Shown piece after piece: positions 8,751 through 17,221 of a stretch of 64,000 nt of DNA. Origin of the DNA: JAAFIP01 sp031367325 (GTDB taxonomy: Bacteria; Pseudomonadota; Gammaproteobacteria; Burkholderiales; Burkholderiaceae_C); assembly GCA_031367325.1 (NCBI GenBank), contig JANLPQ010000041.1, positions 13,274 through 77,273 on the forward strand, read 5' to 3'. The first letter of the stretch is position 1, and the number at the start of each line of letters is the position of its first letter. A program made the translations under genes and the position numbers. Below the pieces are notes generated by a model. The model was given only the letters and a program-made list of their open reading frames with translations. It did not search any database and had not been told where the DNA came from.

Positions 8751-10694
8751 ATGAACTCACCCGTGATGCAAGGGCTGCAATTAGGCACCCCCACTTACGT
8801 TAAAAACGCCAAGCTGATCGCCTGGGTAGCCGACATGGCCGCCCTGTGCAAGCCTGCCAACATTTATTGGTGCGACGGCAGCCAAGCCGAGTACGACCGC
8901 TTATGCGCCGAGCTGGTAGCAGCGGGCACGTTCAAAAAGCTTAACCAAGTTAAACGCCCTAATTCATACCTTGCCTGCAGCGACCCAAGCGACGTAGCCC
9001 GCGTCGAAGACCGCACCTATATTTGCAGCGCGAAGCAAGAAAACGCCGGCCCTACCAATAACTGGGCCGACCCGGCCGAGATGCGCGCCAAGCTGCAAGG
9101 CACGGCTGGCAACGCCGGTTTGTTTGACGGCTGCATGCAAGGCCGCACCATGTACGTGGTGCCCTTTAGCATGGGCCCGCTAGGCAGCGACATTGCGCAC
9201 ATCGGCATAGAGCTGTCTGACAGCCCGTATGTGGCCGTCAACATGCGCATCATGACGCGCATGGGCCAAGCCGTGTATGGCGTGCTGGGGGTAGACGGCG
9301 AGTTTGTGCCCTGCGTGCACACCGTGGGCGCACCACTGCAAGCGGGTCAAAAAGACGTGAGCTGGCCTTGCAACACCACCAAATACATCGTGCATTACCC
9401 AGAGACGCGCGAGATCTGGTCTTATGGTTCGGGCTACGGCGGCAACGCGCTGCTGGGCAAAAAATGTTTTGCATTGCGTATCGCGTCCAATATGGGCAAG
9501 CAAGCTGCGCAAGCTGGGCCACAAGGCAGTGAAGGCAGCGCTGGCTGGCTTGCAGAGCACATGCTGATCTTGGGCGTGACCAATCCGCAAGGCAAGAAAT
9601 ACCATGTGGCAGCGGCTTTCCCCTCAGCCTGCGGCAAAACCAACTTTGCCATGCTGATCCCGCCTGCAGGCTTTGATGGCTGGACAGTCACCACCATTGG
9701 CGACGACATTGCATGGATCAAGCCGCAAGTTGATGCCAATGGCAACATCGAGCTGCGCGCCATCAACCCCGAAGCAGGCTACTTTGGTGTAGCGCCCGGC
9801 ACCAACACGCTGACCAACCCCAACTGCATGACCAGCATTGAGCGCGACACGATTTTTACCAACGTGGCGCTTACCGACGACGGCGATGTGTGGTGGGAGG
9901 GCATGGAAAAAGACAGCGGCACAGCCCCCGCGCATTTGATTGACTGGCAAGGCAAAGACTGGACACCACAGATCGCCAAAGAAACTGGTGCCAAGGCGGC
10001 CCACCCCAACGCCCGCTTTACCGTGGCCGCCACTAACAACCCGGCCCTCGACCCCGCGTGGGACGATGCCAAGGGTGTGAAGATAGATGCGTTTATCTTC
10101 GGCGGCCGCCGCAGCACAACGGTGCCACTGGTCACCGAGGCACGTACTTGGACCGAGGGCGTGTACATGGCTGCCACCATGGGCAGCGAGACCACCGCCG
10201 CTGCCACCGGCCAAGCTGGTGTGGTGCGCCGCGACCCGTTTGCCATGCTGCCCTTCATAGGCTACAACATGAGCGATTATTTTCAACACTGGTTGAATTT
10301 AGGTGAGACGTTGGCCGCATCAAGTGCTGGTAACGCTAATATTGCGATGCCCAAAATCTTTACCACCAACTGGTTTCGCAAAGGCGAAGATGGCAAGTTC
10401 GTCTGGCCCGGTTACGGCGAGAACATGCGTGTATTGAAGTGGATGATTGACCGTATTGAAGCAACTGCTGCCGGTGTAGACCATGTGTTTGGCGTCAGCC
10501 CTACGTATGAAGAACTCAACTGGACAGGCCTTAACTTTACCGCTGAGCAATTCAAAACTGTTACCAGCATTGACAAAGCCGCATGGACTGCAGAGCTGAA
10601 GTTGCATGCCGAATTGTTTGAACAGTTAAAGCACCATTTGCCGCAAGCGTTGTTAGATACCAAAATGCAAATCGAACAGCGACTAGCCGCTTAG
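8751..10694 (+). CDS. pckG: Phosphoenolpyruvate carboxykinase (GTP)
   Basis: Cytosolic gluconeogenic enzyme converting oxaloacetate and GTP to PEP, CO2 and GDP. The P-loop PSACGKTNFAML (about residues 288-300) carries the active-site cysteine of the GTP class. Downstream are the metal and nucleotide-binding segment DDIAWI, the segment ATNNPALDPAWDDAKGV near 425 and the conserved FGGRRSTTVPLV. At 647 residues it is slightly longer than the usual ~610. A strong TAGGAGC ribosome-binding site precedes the ATG, and an intrinsic terminator follows the stop, so the gene is probably monocistronic. Confidence 0.96.
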   Translation: MNSPVMQGLQLGTPTYVKNAKLIAWVADMAALCKPANIYWCDGSQAEYDRLCAELVAAGTFKKLNQVKRPNSYLACSDPSDVARVEDRTYICSAKQENAGPTNNWADPAEMRAKLQGTAGNAGLFDGCMQGRTMYVVPFSMGPLGSDIAHIGIELSDSPYVAVNMRIMTRMGQAVYGVLGVDGEFVPCVHTVGAPLQAGQKDVSWPCNTTKYIVHYPETREIWSYGSGYGGNALLGKKCFALRIASNMGKQAAQAGPQGSEGSAGWLAEHMLILGVTNPQGKKYHVAAAFPSACGKTNFAMLIPPAGFDGWTVTTIGDDIAWIKPQVDANGNIELRAINPEAGYFGVAPGTNTLTNPNCMTSIERDTIFTNVALTDDGDVWWEGMEKDSGTAPAHLIDWQGKDWTPQIAKETGAKAAHPNARFTVAATNNPALDPAWDDAKGVKIDAFIFGGRRSTTVPLVTEARTWTEGVYMAATMGSETTAAATGQAGVVRRDPFAMLPFIGYNMSDYFQHWLNLGETLAASSAGNANIAMPKIFTTNWFRKGEDGKFVWPGYGENMRVLKWMIDRIEATAAGVDHVFGVSPTYEELNWTGLNFTAEQFKTVTSIDKAAWTAELKLHAELFEQLKHHLPQALLDTKMQIEQRLAA

Positions 10695-10711
10695 GTCTCG
10701 TCTCCGCCTGT

Positions 10712-10744
10712 AAAAAAGCCGCGATACATCGCGGCTTTTTTTTT
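10712..10744 (+). terminator. Intrinsic terminator of pckG
   Basis: GC-rich hairpin GCCGCGA / TCGCGGC with a TACA loop, flanked by an A-run and a run of nine T. It starts 17 bases after the pckG stop. Confidence 0.92.
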
Positions 10745-10942
10745 GCAAAAAATTAATATTCTTGGCCCCCATGTAGGCTAATCGACAGACCAATAAGCAC
10801 GGGTCTTCCTACTTAGCGACAAGCCTTTCGCTTACATAGCGTCATCTTGGCCTGCCTACAATTTATTCCTAGGCCTTCGCCTGTGCAAACAATAGGTTTG
10901 CGAGAGTGTGAAGGATTTATTTTTTTAACTTTGGGGTTTGAC

Positions 10943-11212
10943 ATGAATTTTATTATTTGGTTGGTGGTGGGTGGATTGATTGGTTGGATTGCTAGCAAAA
11001 TCATGAATACAGATGCACAGCAGGGCGTATTTCTCAACATAGTGGTTGGCATTGTTGGCGCGTTTGTGGGTGGATTTCTAATTTCTCCCCTCGTTGGAGT
11101 TCCCACTATTAACCAAGACGCGCTCAGCATGGGCGCTCTGTTAGTGTCTCTGGTTGGCGCCATTATTTTGCTGGCAATCGTCAATCTAATTCGACGCGGC
11201 TCGGCCCGTTAA
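10943..11212 (+). CDS. GlsB/YeaQ/YmgE-family small membrane protein
   Basis: 89-residue protein with three hydrophobic helices: IIWLVVGGLIGWIASKIM, then NIVVGIVGAFVGGFLI, then LLVSLVGAIILLAIVNLI. The glycine-spaced helices and GWIASKIM motif fit the GlsB/YeaQ/YmgE (transglycosylase-associated) family of stress-linked inner-membrane proteins. The ATG at 10943 is chosen because upstream in-frame residues do not resemble the family. A short inverted repeat (GCAAAC / GTTTGC, about 10886-10902) lies in its leader. Confidence 0.85.
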   Translation: MNFIIWLVVGGLIGWIASKIMNTDAQQGVFLNIVVGIVGAFVGGFLISPLVGVPTINQDALSMGALLVSLVGAIILLAIVNLIRRGSAR

Positions 11213-11285
11213 TCGGTACAGCAAGCGCGGGTTTAGCAGACTGATTTTAAAAGCCGCGCTTGCTACTTCCCTAATTTTTCACTTT

Positions 11286-12029
11286 ATGACCCCTGCACTG
11301 AACCTTCCCATCGAACGCCCATCTTTGGCGCTCTTTAGTGTCGAGCCGTGGCGCGCAGCTACTGAGTTTTTGGCCCATAAATTCACATCGAATACCCAGA
11401 TGCCCACAGGCGACGGGCACCCGGTATTGATTTTTCCTGGCCTCGGAGCAGACGGAAAGTCTGTGGCACCACTTCGTAAATTATGCGAATCACTTGGATA
11501 TGCCGCATTCGACTGGGGCAAAGGCTATAACACCGGTCCGCAGGGCGATGTAGATGCGTGGTTGCGCGAATTAGCTACCCACAGTGCCCAGTTGCTTAAA
11601 AACCATGACCAAACCGCTACGCTGATAGGTTGGAGTTTGGGTGGCCTGTATGCGCGGGAACTTGCCAAACTTCTTAAAGGGCGTGTGCGCCAAGTCATTA
11701 CTATCGGCACACCGTTCAATGCACAAGCAGACCTTACTAACGTAGGTTGGCTGTACCTCATGCTTTCACGCCAAGCCCCTGTACTGGACGAATCTCTAGC
11801 AGTCCAGCTGCGCACAGCGCCACCGGTGCCCACCACATCTATCTACAGCCGCACCGACGGCGTGGTGGCGTGGCAAAGCTGCATGCATGACGCGCCACGC
11901 GCACAGGTGCAAGATATCGAAATCAAAGGTAGCCATATTGGCATGGGCTGGAATCCATCGGCGTTGCGCGTCGTGGCGGATCGGCTAGCACAACGGCCCG
12001 GCAATTGGCAGCCTTTTGTCTCGCTTTAG
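11286..12029 (+). CDS. Alpha/beta-hydrolase, lipase-like
   Basis: 247-residue serine hydrolase. The nucleophile elbow is GWSLGGLYAREL with Ser117, the oxyanion region is VLIFPGLGADGKS at about 47-59, and acid and histidine candidates lie in YSRTDGVV and GSHIGMGWNP. The arrangement resembles PGAP1-like or triacylglycerol-lipase-like esterases. There is no signal peptide, so the substrate is probably intracellular. It converges with the cardiolipin-synthase-like gene, 30 bases apart. Confidence 0.78.
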   Translation: MTPALNLPIERPSLALFSVEPWRAATEFLAHKFTSNTQMPTGDGHPVLIFPGLGADGKSVAPLRKLCESLGYAAFDWGKGYNTGPQGDVDAWLRELATHSAQLLKNHDQTATLIGWSLGGLYARELAKLLKGRVRQVITIGTPFNAQADLTNVGWLYLMLSRQAPVLDESLAVQLRTAPPVPTTSIYSRTDGVVAWQSCMHDAPRAQVQDIEIKGSHIGMGWNPSALRVVADRLAQRPGNWQPFVSL

Positions 12030-12059
12030 CTATGGCCTAAACATTTAAACCAATCGGTG

Positions 12060-13166
12060 TTACAGTTGCGATTGCACCAATGACGCGAAGGCTTCACTGG
12101 TTTTTTCCTTCAAGGGTCGGCTTTTCCATTGTGCGTAGCTGACGTGGCGTGAAAGCGCTAAATCAGCTTCAAAGATTACGTGTTGCTGTTTGGCAAACTC
12201 GGCATCTACTATACTCAACGTGGCCTCGTCATTTAGGCGAAATGAGCGATTGTCAAAATTGGTAGAGCCCATGGACACCAACAAATCGTCCACGATCATC
12301 ACTTTGCAATGGTACATAGTGGGGCGGTACTCAGCAATGACAGCGCCTGCTGCCAGCAGATACATTAATTGCATGCTTTCGCTACCGCCGCTGGGCGAGC
12401 TGCTGAACATTTGTGCAGAAGAGTCACCTGCCGATGCCAGCACCGGAAAATAATCGGACCCGTGCAGTACAACACCTGTGACTTTGATCCAATTGTCCAG
12501 AAACACCGCTTGCATTTGGGCCACGACGGGGCCCTGGACTTGCACATGGGTGTCACGCCAATGCTGCGGGTCTTGTGCGTGGCCTGTCCACTGCGGTGCA
12601 ATACCCGCGCCCCCTGTAAAGGCTACGCTACCGTCTACTACCAGCAGCTTGCGGTGGGTGCGGTTGTTCAAACGCCCCAAGTTTGTCCAGTGGGGTGGGT
12701 GAAACTTGCGTATCTCTACACCTGCGGCCGTCAATTCGCTGATGAATGATTCATCCACCTTGGCACTACCCACCCAGTCCAGCAATACATGCACTTTTAC
12801 GCCTTGGCGTGCACGCTCGGCCAGTGCGTGCGCAAATTCACGCCCAATGTCGCCTGACCAGTAAATGTAGGTTTCAAAGGTGATTGACTTTTGCGCACTG
12901 CGTATGGCTGCCAGCATAGGCGGGAAAATCTGATCGCCGTTCAGCAAGACTTGGTGACGATTGCCTCCTACAAATGGCGGCCCCAGCAGCGCGCCCAGCT
13001 CTTGTGTAAAACGCGCGTTATCTAGTGAGTACAGCCGTTCAACTTGCTGCGTAATCTTTTTTTCGCCACCGATAAGGTCAGCCACCAGTAAAACTAGGGC
13101 GATAGTGATCAGCACAGTAGTAGCGATCAGCATGACGGTGCGGCGTGGCCAGATAGTGGTTGCCAT
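12060..13166 (-). CDS. Phospholipase D-family cardiolipin synthase-like protein
   Basis: 368 residues with one N-terminal membrane anchor and two HKD motifs (HxKx4D): HRKLLVVDGSVAFTGG near residue 170 and HCKVMIVDDLLVSMGS near residue 290. The second is followed by NFDNRSFRLNDE, typical of cardiolipin synthases. The likely reaction condenses two phosphatidylglycerols, or a PG/PE pair, at the inner membrane. Length is closest to the shorter ClsB/ClsC-like enzymes. It stands alone on the minus strand. Confidence 0.85.
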   Translation of the reverse strand: MATTIWPRRTVMLIATTVLITIALVLLVADLIGGEKKITQQVERLYSLDNARFTQELGALLGPPFVGGNRHQVLLNGDQIFPPMLAAIRSAQKSITFETYIYWSGDIGREFAHALAERARQGVKVHVLLDWVGSAKVDESFISELTAAGVEIRKFHPPHWTNLGRLNNRTHRKLLVVDGSVAFTGGAGIAPQWTGHAQDPQHWRDTHVQVQGPVVAQMQAVFLDNWIKVTGVVLHGSDYFPVLASAGDSSAQMFSSSPSGGSESMQLMYLLAAGAVIAEYRPTMYHCKVMIVDDLLVSMGSTNFDNRSFRLNDEATLSIVDAEFAKQQHVIFEADLALSRHVSYAQWKSRPLKEKTSEAFASLVQSQL

Positions 13167-13263
13167 TTTTGGGATGAATGTATTTTCATCACACAGTGTG
13201 GCACTGCACTGCGCTATTCGTATTCCCAGCGCGCTCTACTTTGTGTAGGCGATGTCTTACAGG

Positions 13264-14604
13264 CTATGAAGATACTGCCGCGTCAGGCGACTTAGGCAGC
13301 TTGGCTATGATGGTGACACCTTGCTGTACAGCAGAAACCACCGACAGCGAGCCACCATGGCTTTCTATCCGAAATTGCATACCAGCTAAGCCGTGGCGGC
13401 TTGCTGTGCGGATGGTTGGGTCAAACCCCACGCCGTTGTCTTCAATTTTTAGAGTAATGTCTTGCCCAATTTGCGCAAGGTGCACTGACACTCGGGTTGC
13501 TTTCGAATATTTTCCAATGTTGGTAAGTGCCTCTTGAACTACCCGAAAAATCGCTAGTTCTGCAGCATGGTTAATTTGTATCTGAGCGATCTGGGCATTA
13601 ACAGGTATGCCCAATTGCTGCTGCGCCTCTGTGCACAAATTTTCAAGCGCGACATGCAGCCCCAACATGTTTAAGGTAGAAGGTCTTAAGTCTTCGATGA
13701 TTCTGCGCTTAAGCGCAACTCCTTCGTTTAAACGAAGGTTTAACGAATCGATCAGTTCTGTAATTTTAGGATCGTTATCCAGTTTTGCGCGTATTCGGGC
13801 CGTCGTCAATTTTGCAGCCGTCAGAATGCCACCTAATTCATCATGCAGCTCGCGTGCAAGGTGGGATTTTTCTTCCTCACGCGCGGTCTCCAGCCAAGAA
13901 GCCAGTGTTTTGATACCGGCACTTTTCTCGGCAACTTCCTTTTCTAGCGTTTGCTGGTAATTTGCGCGTTCACGCGCAAGCGCTTGCACCTGATGCGTAT
14001 AAATATACAGACCTAAAGCCAGTACACAGGACAGTATGAGTACAGCAATTCGGTTGAATTCCAAAGACGCATAAATACTATTACGCGCATCTTGCTGCAG
14101 ATCGGTTGCTTTATCAAGTTTACTTTTCATCAGACCGCGTAGCTCGTCCATCAAGCGCTTGCCACTGCCAGATTGAACCAATGCCATCGCCCGATCGCGG
14201 TCGCCAGTTTGTGCTATTGCCACAATGGTGTTCATTTCAGCAAATTTAGCCAAAACAATAGTACGAATTTTTTCTGTTTCCTTGACCTCGTTAGGCACCA
14301 ACATGTCAATGTTTTTGAAAAAACTATCACTTTGCTTGAACGCGTATTGCGCGTTGTGCCAAGGCTCAAGGTAGGCAAGGTTGTCAGTCAGCAAATAACC
14401 GCGTTGTCCTGTTTCTGCATCAGTTAAAAGCTGAAAAAGTTTTGACGCTCCGATGCGTGCGTCTGTCAAGTTAATACCATTGGTCAAATTTAGTTTGGTT
14501 TTTTGATAAGTCACCTCACTAATTAAAGCTAATAAAAGTAGAGCGGCAATCAATAACGGTATGGCAAATCGCATCCGCAATATTTTTTCCACAGTATTTT
14601 TCAT
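13264..14604 (-). CDS. Sensor histidine kinase with CHASE3 domain, orphan
   Basis: 446-residue NarX/DegS-type kinase. An N-terminal transmembrane helix is followed by a periplasmic CHASE3 domain (hallmark AETGQRGYLLTDN at about 60) and a second helix at about 185-205. Then come a HisKA_3 dimerisation domain with the phospho-acceptor histidine in LARELHDELGGIL and an HATPase domain (EALTNIGKYSKA, IEDNGVGFDP, GLAGMQFRIESHGG). Such kinases normally pair with a LuxR-type regulator, but none lies next to it. The ligand is unknown. Confidence 0.88.
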   Translation of the reverse strand: MKNTVEKILRMRFAIPLLIAALLLLALISEVTYQKTKLNLTNGINLTDARIGASKLFQLLTDAETGQRGYLLTDNLAYLEPWHNAQYAFKQSDSFFKNIDMLVPNEVKETEKIRTIVLAKFAEMNTIVAIAQTGDRDRAMALVQSGSGKRLMDELRGLMKSKLDKATDLQQDARNSIYASLEFNRIAVLILSCVLALGLYIYTHQVQALARERANYQQTLEKEVAEKSAGIKTLASWLETAREEEKSHLARELHDELGGILTAAKLTTARIRAKLDNDPKITELIDSLNLRLNEGVALKRRIIEDLRPSTLNMLGLHVALENLCTEAQQQLGIPVNAQIAQIQINHAAELAIFRVVQEALTNIGKYSKATRVSVHLAQIGQDITLKIEDNGVGFDPTIRTASRHGLAGMQFRIESHGGSLSVVSAVQQGVTIIAKLPKSPDAAVSS

Positions 14605-14779
14605 GCTGGGTTTTTATGGTTAAGCAGGCTCATGTTTCGCAGTCGATACGGTCTGATGAAGCAAGTATGTTAATACAATCTATAAAATTACAACTGTATG
14701 GTAAGGAAAGCCAAGCGTATTTTTTACTTTTCGTAACAGCGCGACCCTCTTCAAGGCACATGCTGGCGTGCCCTCCACA

Positions 14780-15379
14780 TTATGCAAAACCTTCAGTCTG
14801 TGCGATCGAGCGTGCGTCGCGGCTCCACACATCCAGCTGCATATCGGGCTCTAGCAGTTGACTGACGTGGTACAGCGTCATAGCGTTTGACAGACGCTGG
14901 TGCACTTGGTCGCCTTTGAATTCACAGCCAGCAATAGGCCGTCGCCAGTGGCAGGCCACCACGGTGCCGCCAGGGCGTAGTGATTCCATAGTCTTCGCAG
15001 CCAGTGTGTCTAGCTCTTGGGCATGAAGGTAGAACCCGAATTCACTCAGGACAATCAAATCAAACGTCTCCTGCGGCCACTGCGAAGGAGTCCAGGCTTG
15101 TCGAACCTGCACATTTGGAAACTCTGCCAGCCGCACGGTGGACATGGTGACCGCTTGGTGCGAGCCATCGGTTACCAGCAGATAGTCGCAGCGCGGTGCC
15201 AGCGCTGCCGACAGCTCACCATTGGCGCAACCAGGCTCGTAGGCGCTAGCGTAGCGCCATGCGGGTAAGCAAGCCAGTGTAAGTGCGCGCTTGCGCGATT
15301 CGTACCAACGCGACTTGAACTGCCATGGGTCAGCGTTTGCCTCAAAAAGAGCATCAAAATACTCAGCGGTGTGCTGCAT
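14780..15379 (-). CDS. NodS-like SAM-dependent methyltransferase
   Basis: 199-residue class I methyltransferase. The SAM-binding motif is AYEPGCANGELSAAL near residues 44-58, and FDLIVLSEFGFYL is motif II. The opening (EYFDALFEANADPWQF, then SRWYESRKRAL) is characteristic of the NodS-like group, named after the N-methyltransferase of Nod factor synthesis. The start is the ATG at 15379, because the frame continues upstream into the preceding gene. It is last in a four-gene minus-strand set, 13 bases after the PIG-L gene. The substrate is not known from sequence. Confidence 0.82.
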   Translation of the reverse strand: MQHTAEYFDALFEANADPWQFKSRWYESRKRALTLACLPAWRYASAYEPGCANGELSAALAPRCDYLLVTDGSHQAVTMSTVRLAEFPNVQVRQAWTPSQWPQETFDLIVLSEFGFYLHAQELDTLAAKTMESLRPGGTVVACHWRRPIAGCEFKGDQVHQRLSNAMTLYHVSQLLEPDMQLDVWSRDARSIAQTEGFA

Positions 15380-15392
15380 AGAGAAAGAATGG

Positions 15393-16157
15393 TTATGAAA
15401 AGAAATACTCGTCGGGTCGGTGGGCTCTGGCCACAATGGCGGCACCCAGCACTGCACCGCTAGGGCGCTGAGATGCATCAAGCTGGCTAACATGTGCGGC
15501 TAAGGCAGCTTGTTTGCGGTCGCGCGCCTGCGGGTTTAACGGCAAGCGTTGCAGCCGATGCCACGGCACAAACGAGTCCCCAGGGCTAGCCCAGTGCCAC
15601 ATCCAAACCGGCGCTTCCAAGAAGCGGCAACCCACAGCGGCGCACGCTAGCGAGGCTGCCAAACCAGTAGCGTCATGGTCTGGATGCCCATCGCGCCGCC
15701 AAGTGGTCACCACCACATCGGCAGGCCGCAACAAAAGTTGCAACCGCCGCGCTAAACGCATCATGTGGCGTGCTACCAAGCCATCGGGTAGAGATAGCCG
15801 AGTGACGGCAACATCTTCTAAGCCAAGCTGCAGCAGCCACGCTGCACTTTCCGCACAACGTGTTGCTGACAACGCTGGGGCCTGCCACAGCGGCGAATCG
15901 GCATGGCTGGCCTCACCGTCTGTCACTGCAATCACGGCGATATCGCCCCCTTGGGCGTGGTGCATCGCCATCAGCCCGCCGCAGGCAAGCACTTCATCGT
16001 CTGGGTGCGGCGCAATCACTACCAAACGTGCGGTACGAGGCAAACATTCATGCAATGCACCCGTGGTAACAGTACCCAACTGCAGCCAAGTTTGCCACGC
16101 CGACTCGGCAGTGCCAGCGCCCTGCATCAGGCGTTGGTGGTTTAACACGGCACTCAT
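15393..16157 (-). CDS. PIG-L/LmbE-family deacetylase
   Basis: Zinc-dependent N-deacetylase of the PIG-L/LmbE/MshB fold, 254 residues. The metal motif APHPDDEVLACGG is near residues 50-62, and the second motif GHPDHDATG near 155 supplies the third zinc ligand. Family members deacetylate N-acetylglucosamine-containing substrates. The ATG at 16157 overlaps the stop of the preceding gene as ATGA, arguing for translational coupling; an ATG at 16166 is an alternative. Its neighbours suggest it trims a sugar made or attached by the upstream glycosyltransferase. Confidence 0.85.
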   Translation of the reverse strand: MSAVLNHQRLMQGAGTAESAWQTWLQLGTVTTGALHECLPRTARLVVIAPHPDDEVLACGGLMAMHHAQGGDIAVIAVTDGEASHADSPLWQAPALSATRCAESAAWLLQLGLEDVAVTRLSLPDGLVARHMMRLARRLQLLLRPADVVVTTWRRDGHPDHDATGLAASLACAAVGCRFLEAPVWMWHWASPGDSFVPWHRLQRLPLNPQARDRKQAALAAHVSQLDASQRPSGAVLGAAIVARAHRPDEYFFS

Positions 16158-17221
16158 AACGGCCATGGGGTGCCGCCTTGCAGCAAAGTGTTTTCAGCCA
16201 AAACCGTGAAATCGCGGTCGGCATGGCTTTGGCGCACAAAAACTGGCAGATCAGCAGCGGCTCTGGCAAAGCGAGCATCGCGACAAAATGCCGCTGCGCC
16301 CAAGGCGCGGCCTGCTTCGTCCAGCACCTGCTTGGCACAGCCCTCAGCCGCCAAACGGGCACGCAATGCTGTGGCACGCGCATCAGCAAATGGGTTGTTG
16401 TCAATCCACTGCGCGGCATCTCGCAGCACTACCGCCGTGCTATGCAGCGCAAGATCAACTTTGCCCAATGCGGCCGGCCTGAACGCACCGCGCGCCTCGG
16501 GCGGTAGTTCGCGCAGCGTTTGGTGTAACGCTTCACCTAAAAAACGCGCGCCACCGTACCAACACGCGGCAATGCCCGCACCACCTTGCCAAAAACCGGG
16601 CCGCGCAATGTAGTCGCGCGGCTGCCCAACAAGCTGCGCGGCTGCCTGCGCGAAAGTAACATCTACACTGGCGCTGGCTGCCATGCCCACGGCATGCCAT
16701 GCCTCACACGACACGTTAACGCCCGGCTGGTGCATAGCCACACGCACCAGCTGTGGGCCACGGCCATCGGCGTACCACGCCGTTAGCAGGCCGCAGTGTA
16801 GTGTTTGCGCACCCGAGCACCAGCACTTCGTGCCGTTCAGCAGTACAGCGCCATCGCTGGTAGGCGTAATGATGACGCGGGTATTTGCGGCCTCTGCCGC
16901 CCACACACCCCACGATGCGCCATCGCAGCTTGCAGCATCGTCGGCCTGCTCCCCCAGCTCGGCCAGTATGGCCAGTGCATCGGTGTGGCCTTCGTACAGC
17001 TTGGCCAACGACAGGCTGTGCCCGGCCACCAGCGCCAAAGCCTGCCAGCGTTGCAATGTGGCACCTTGGCCAGGCAAGGGCAGCTTGTCCAGCCCCATCC
17101 CCATCAATTCGTTCAACTGGGTTGATACATCTGCCTGCGGCGGTAGCGCACTAAGCGCCCGGCGTAGCCACGCCTGTGTGGGCAAGCGCGCCAATGCAGG
17201 CAGCTGTGCACTGGTTTTCAC
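16154..17221 (-). CDS. Acyl-CoA dehydrogenase-like protein
   Basis: 355-residue protein with the acyl-CoA dehydrogenase organisation: helical N-terminal region, a beta-domain with LLNGTKCWCSGAQTLHCG (compare the usual G-x-K-x-W-x-S/T-x-G flavin-proximal motif), and a helical C-terminal domain with GKVDLALHSTAVVLRDAA. The consensus catalytic glutamate region is not obvious, so the activity may differ from fatty-acid oxidation. The GTG at 17221 overlaps the preceding stop as GTGA, so upstream in-frame residues are discounted. It is sandwiched between glycosyltransferase and deacetylase genes. Confidence 0.75.
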   Translation of the reverse strand: MKTSAQLPALARLPTQAWLRRALSALPPQADVSTQLNELMGMGLDKLPLPGQGATLQRWQALALVAGHSLSLAKLYEGHTDALAILAELGEQADDAASCDGASWGVWAAEAANTRVIITPTSDGAVLLNGTKCWCSGAQTLHCGLLTAWYADGRGPQLVRVAMHQPGVNVSCEAWHAVGMAASASVDVTFAQAAAQLVGQPRDYIARPGFWQGGAGIAACWYGGARFLGEALHQTLRELPPEARGAFRPAALGKVDLALHSTAVVLRDAAQWIDNNPFADARATALRARLAAEGCAKQVLDEAGRALGAAAFCRDARFARAAADLPVFVRQSHADRDFTVLAENTLLQGGTPWPL

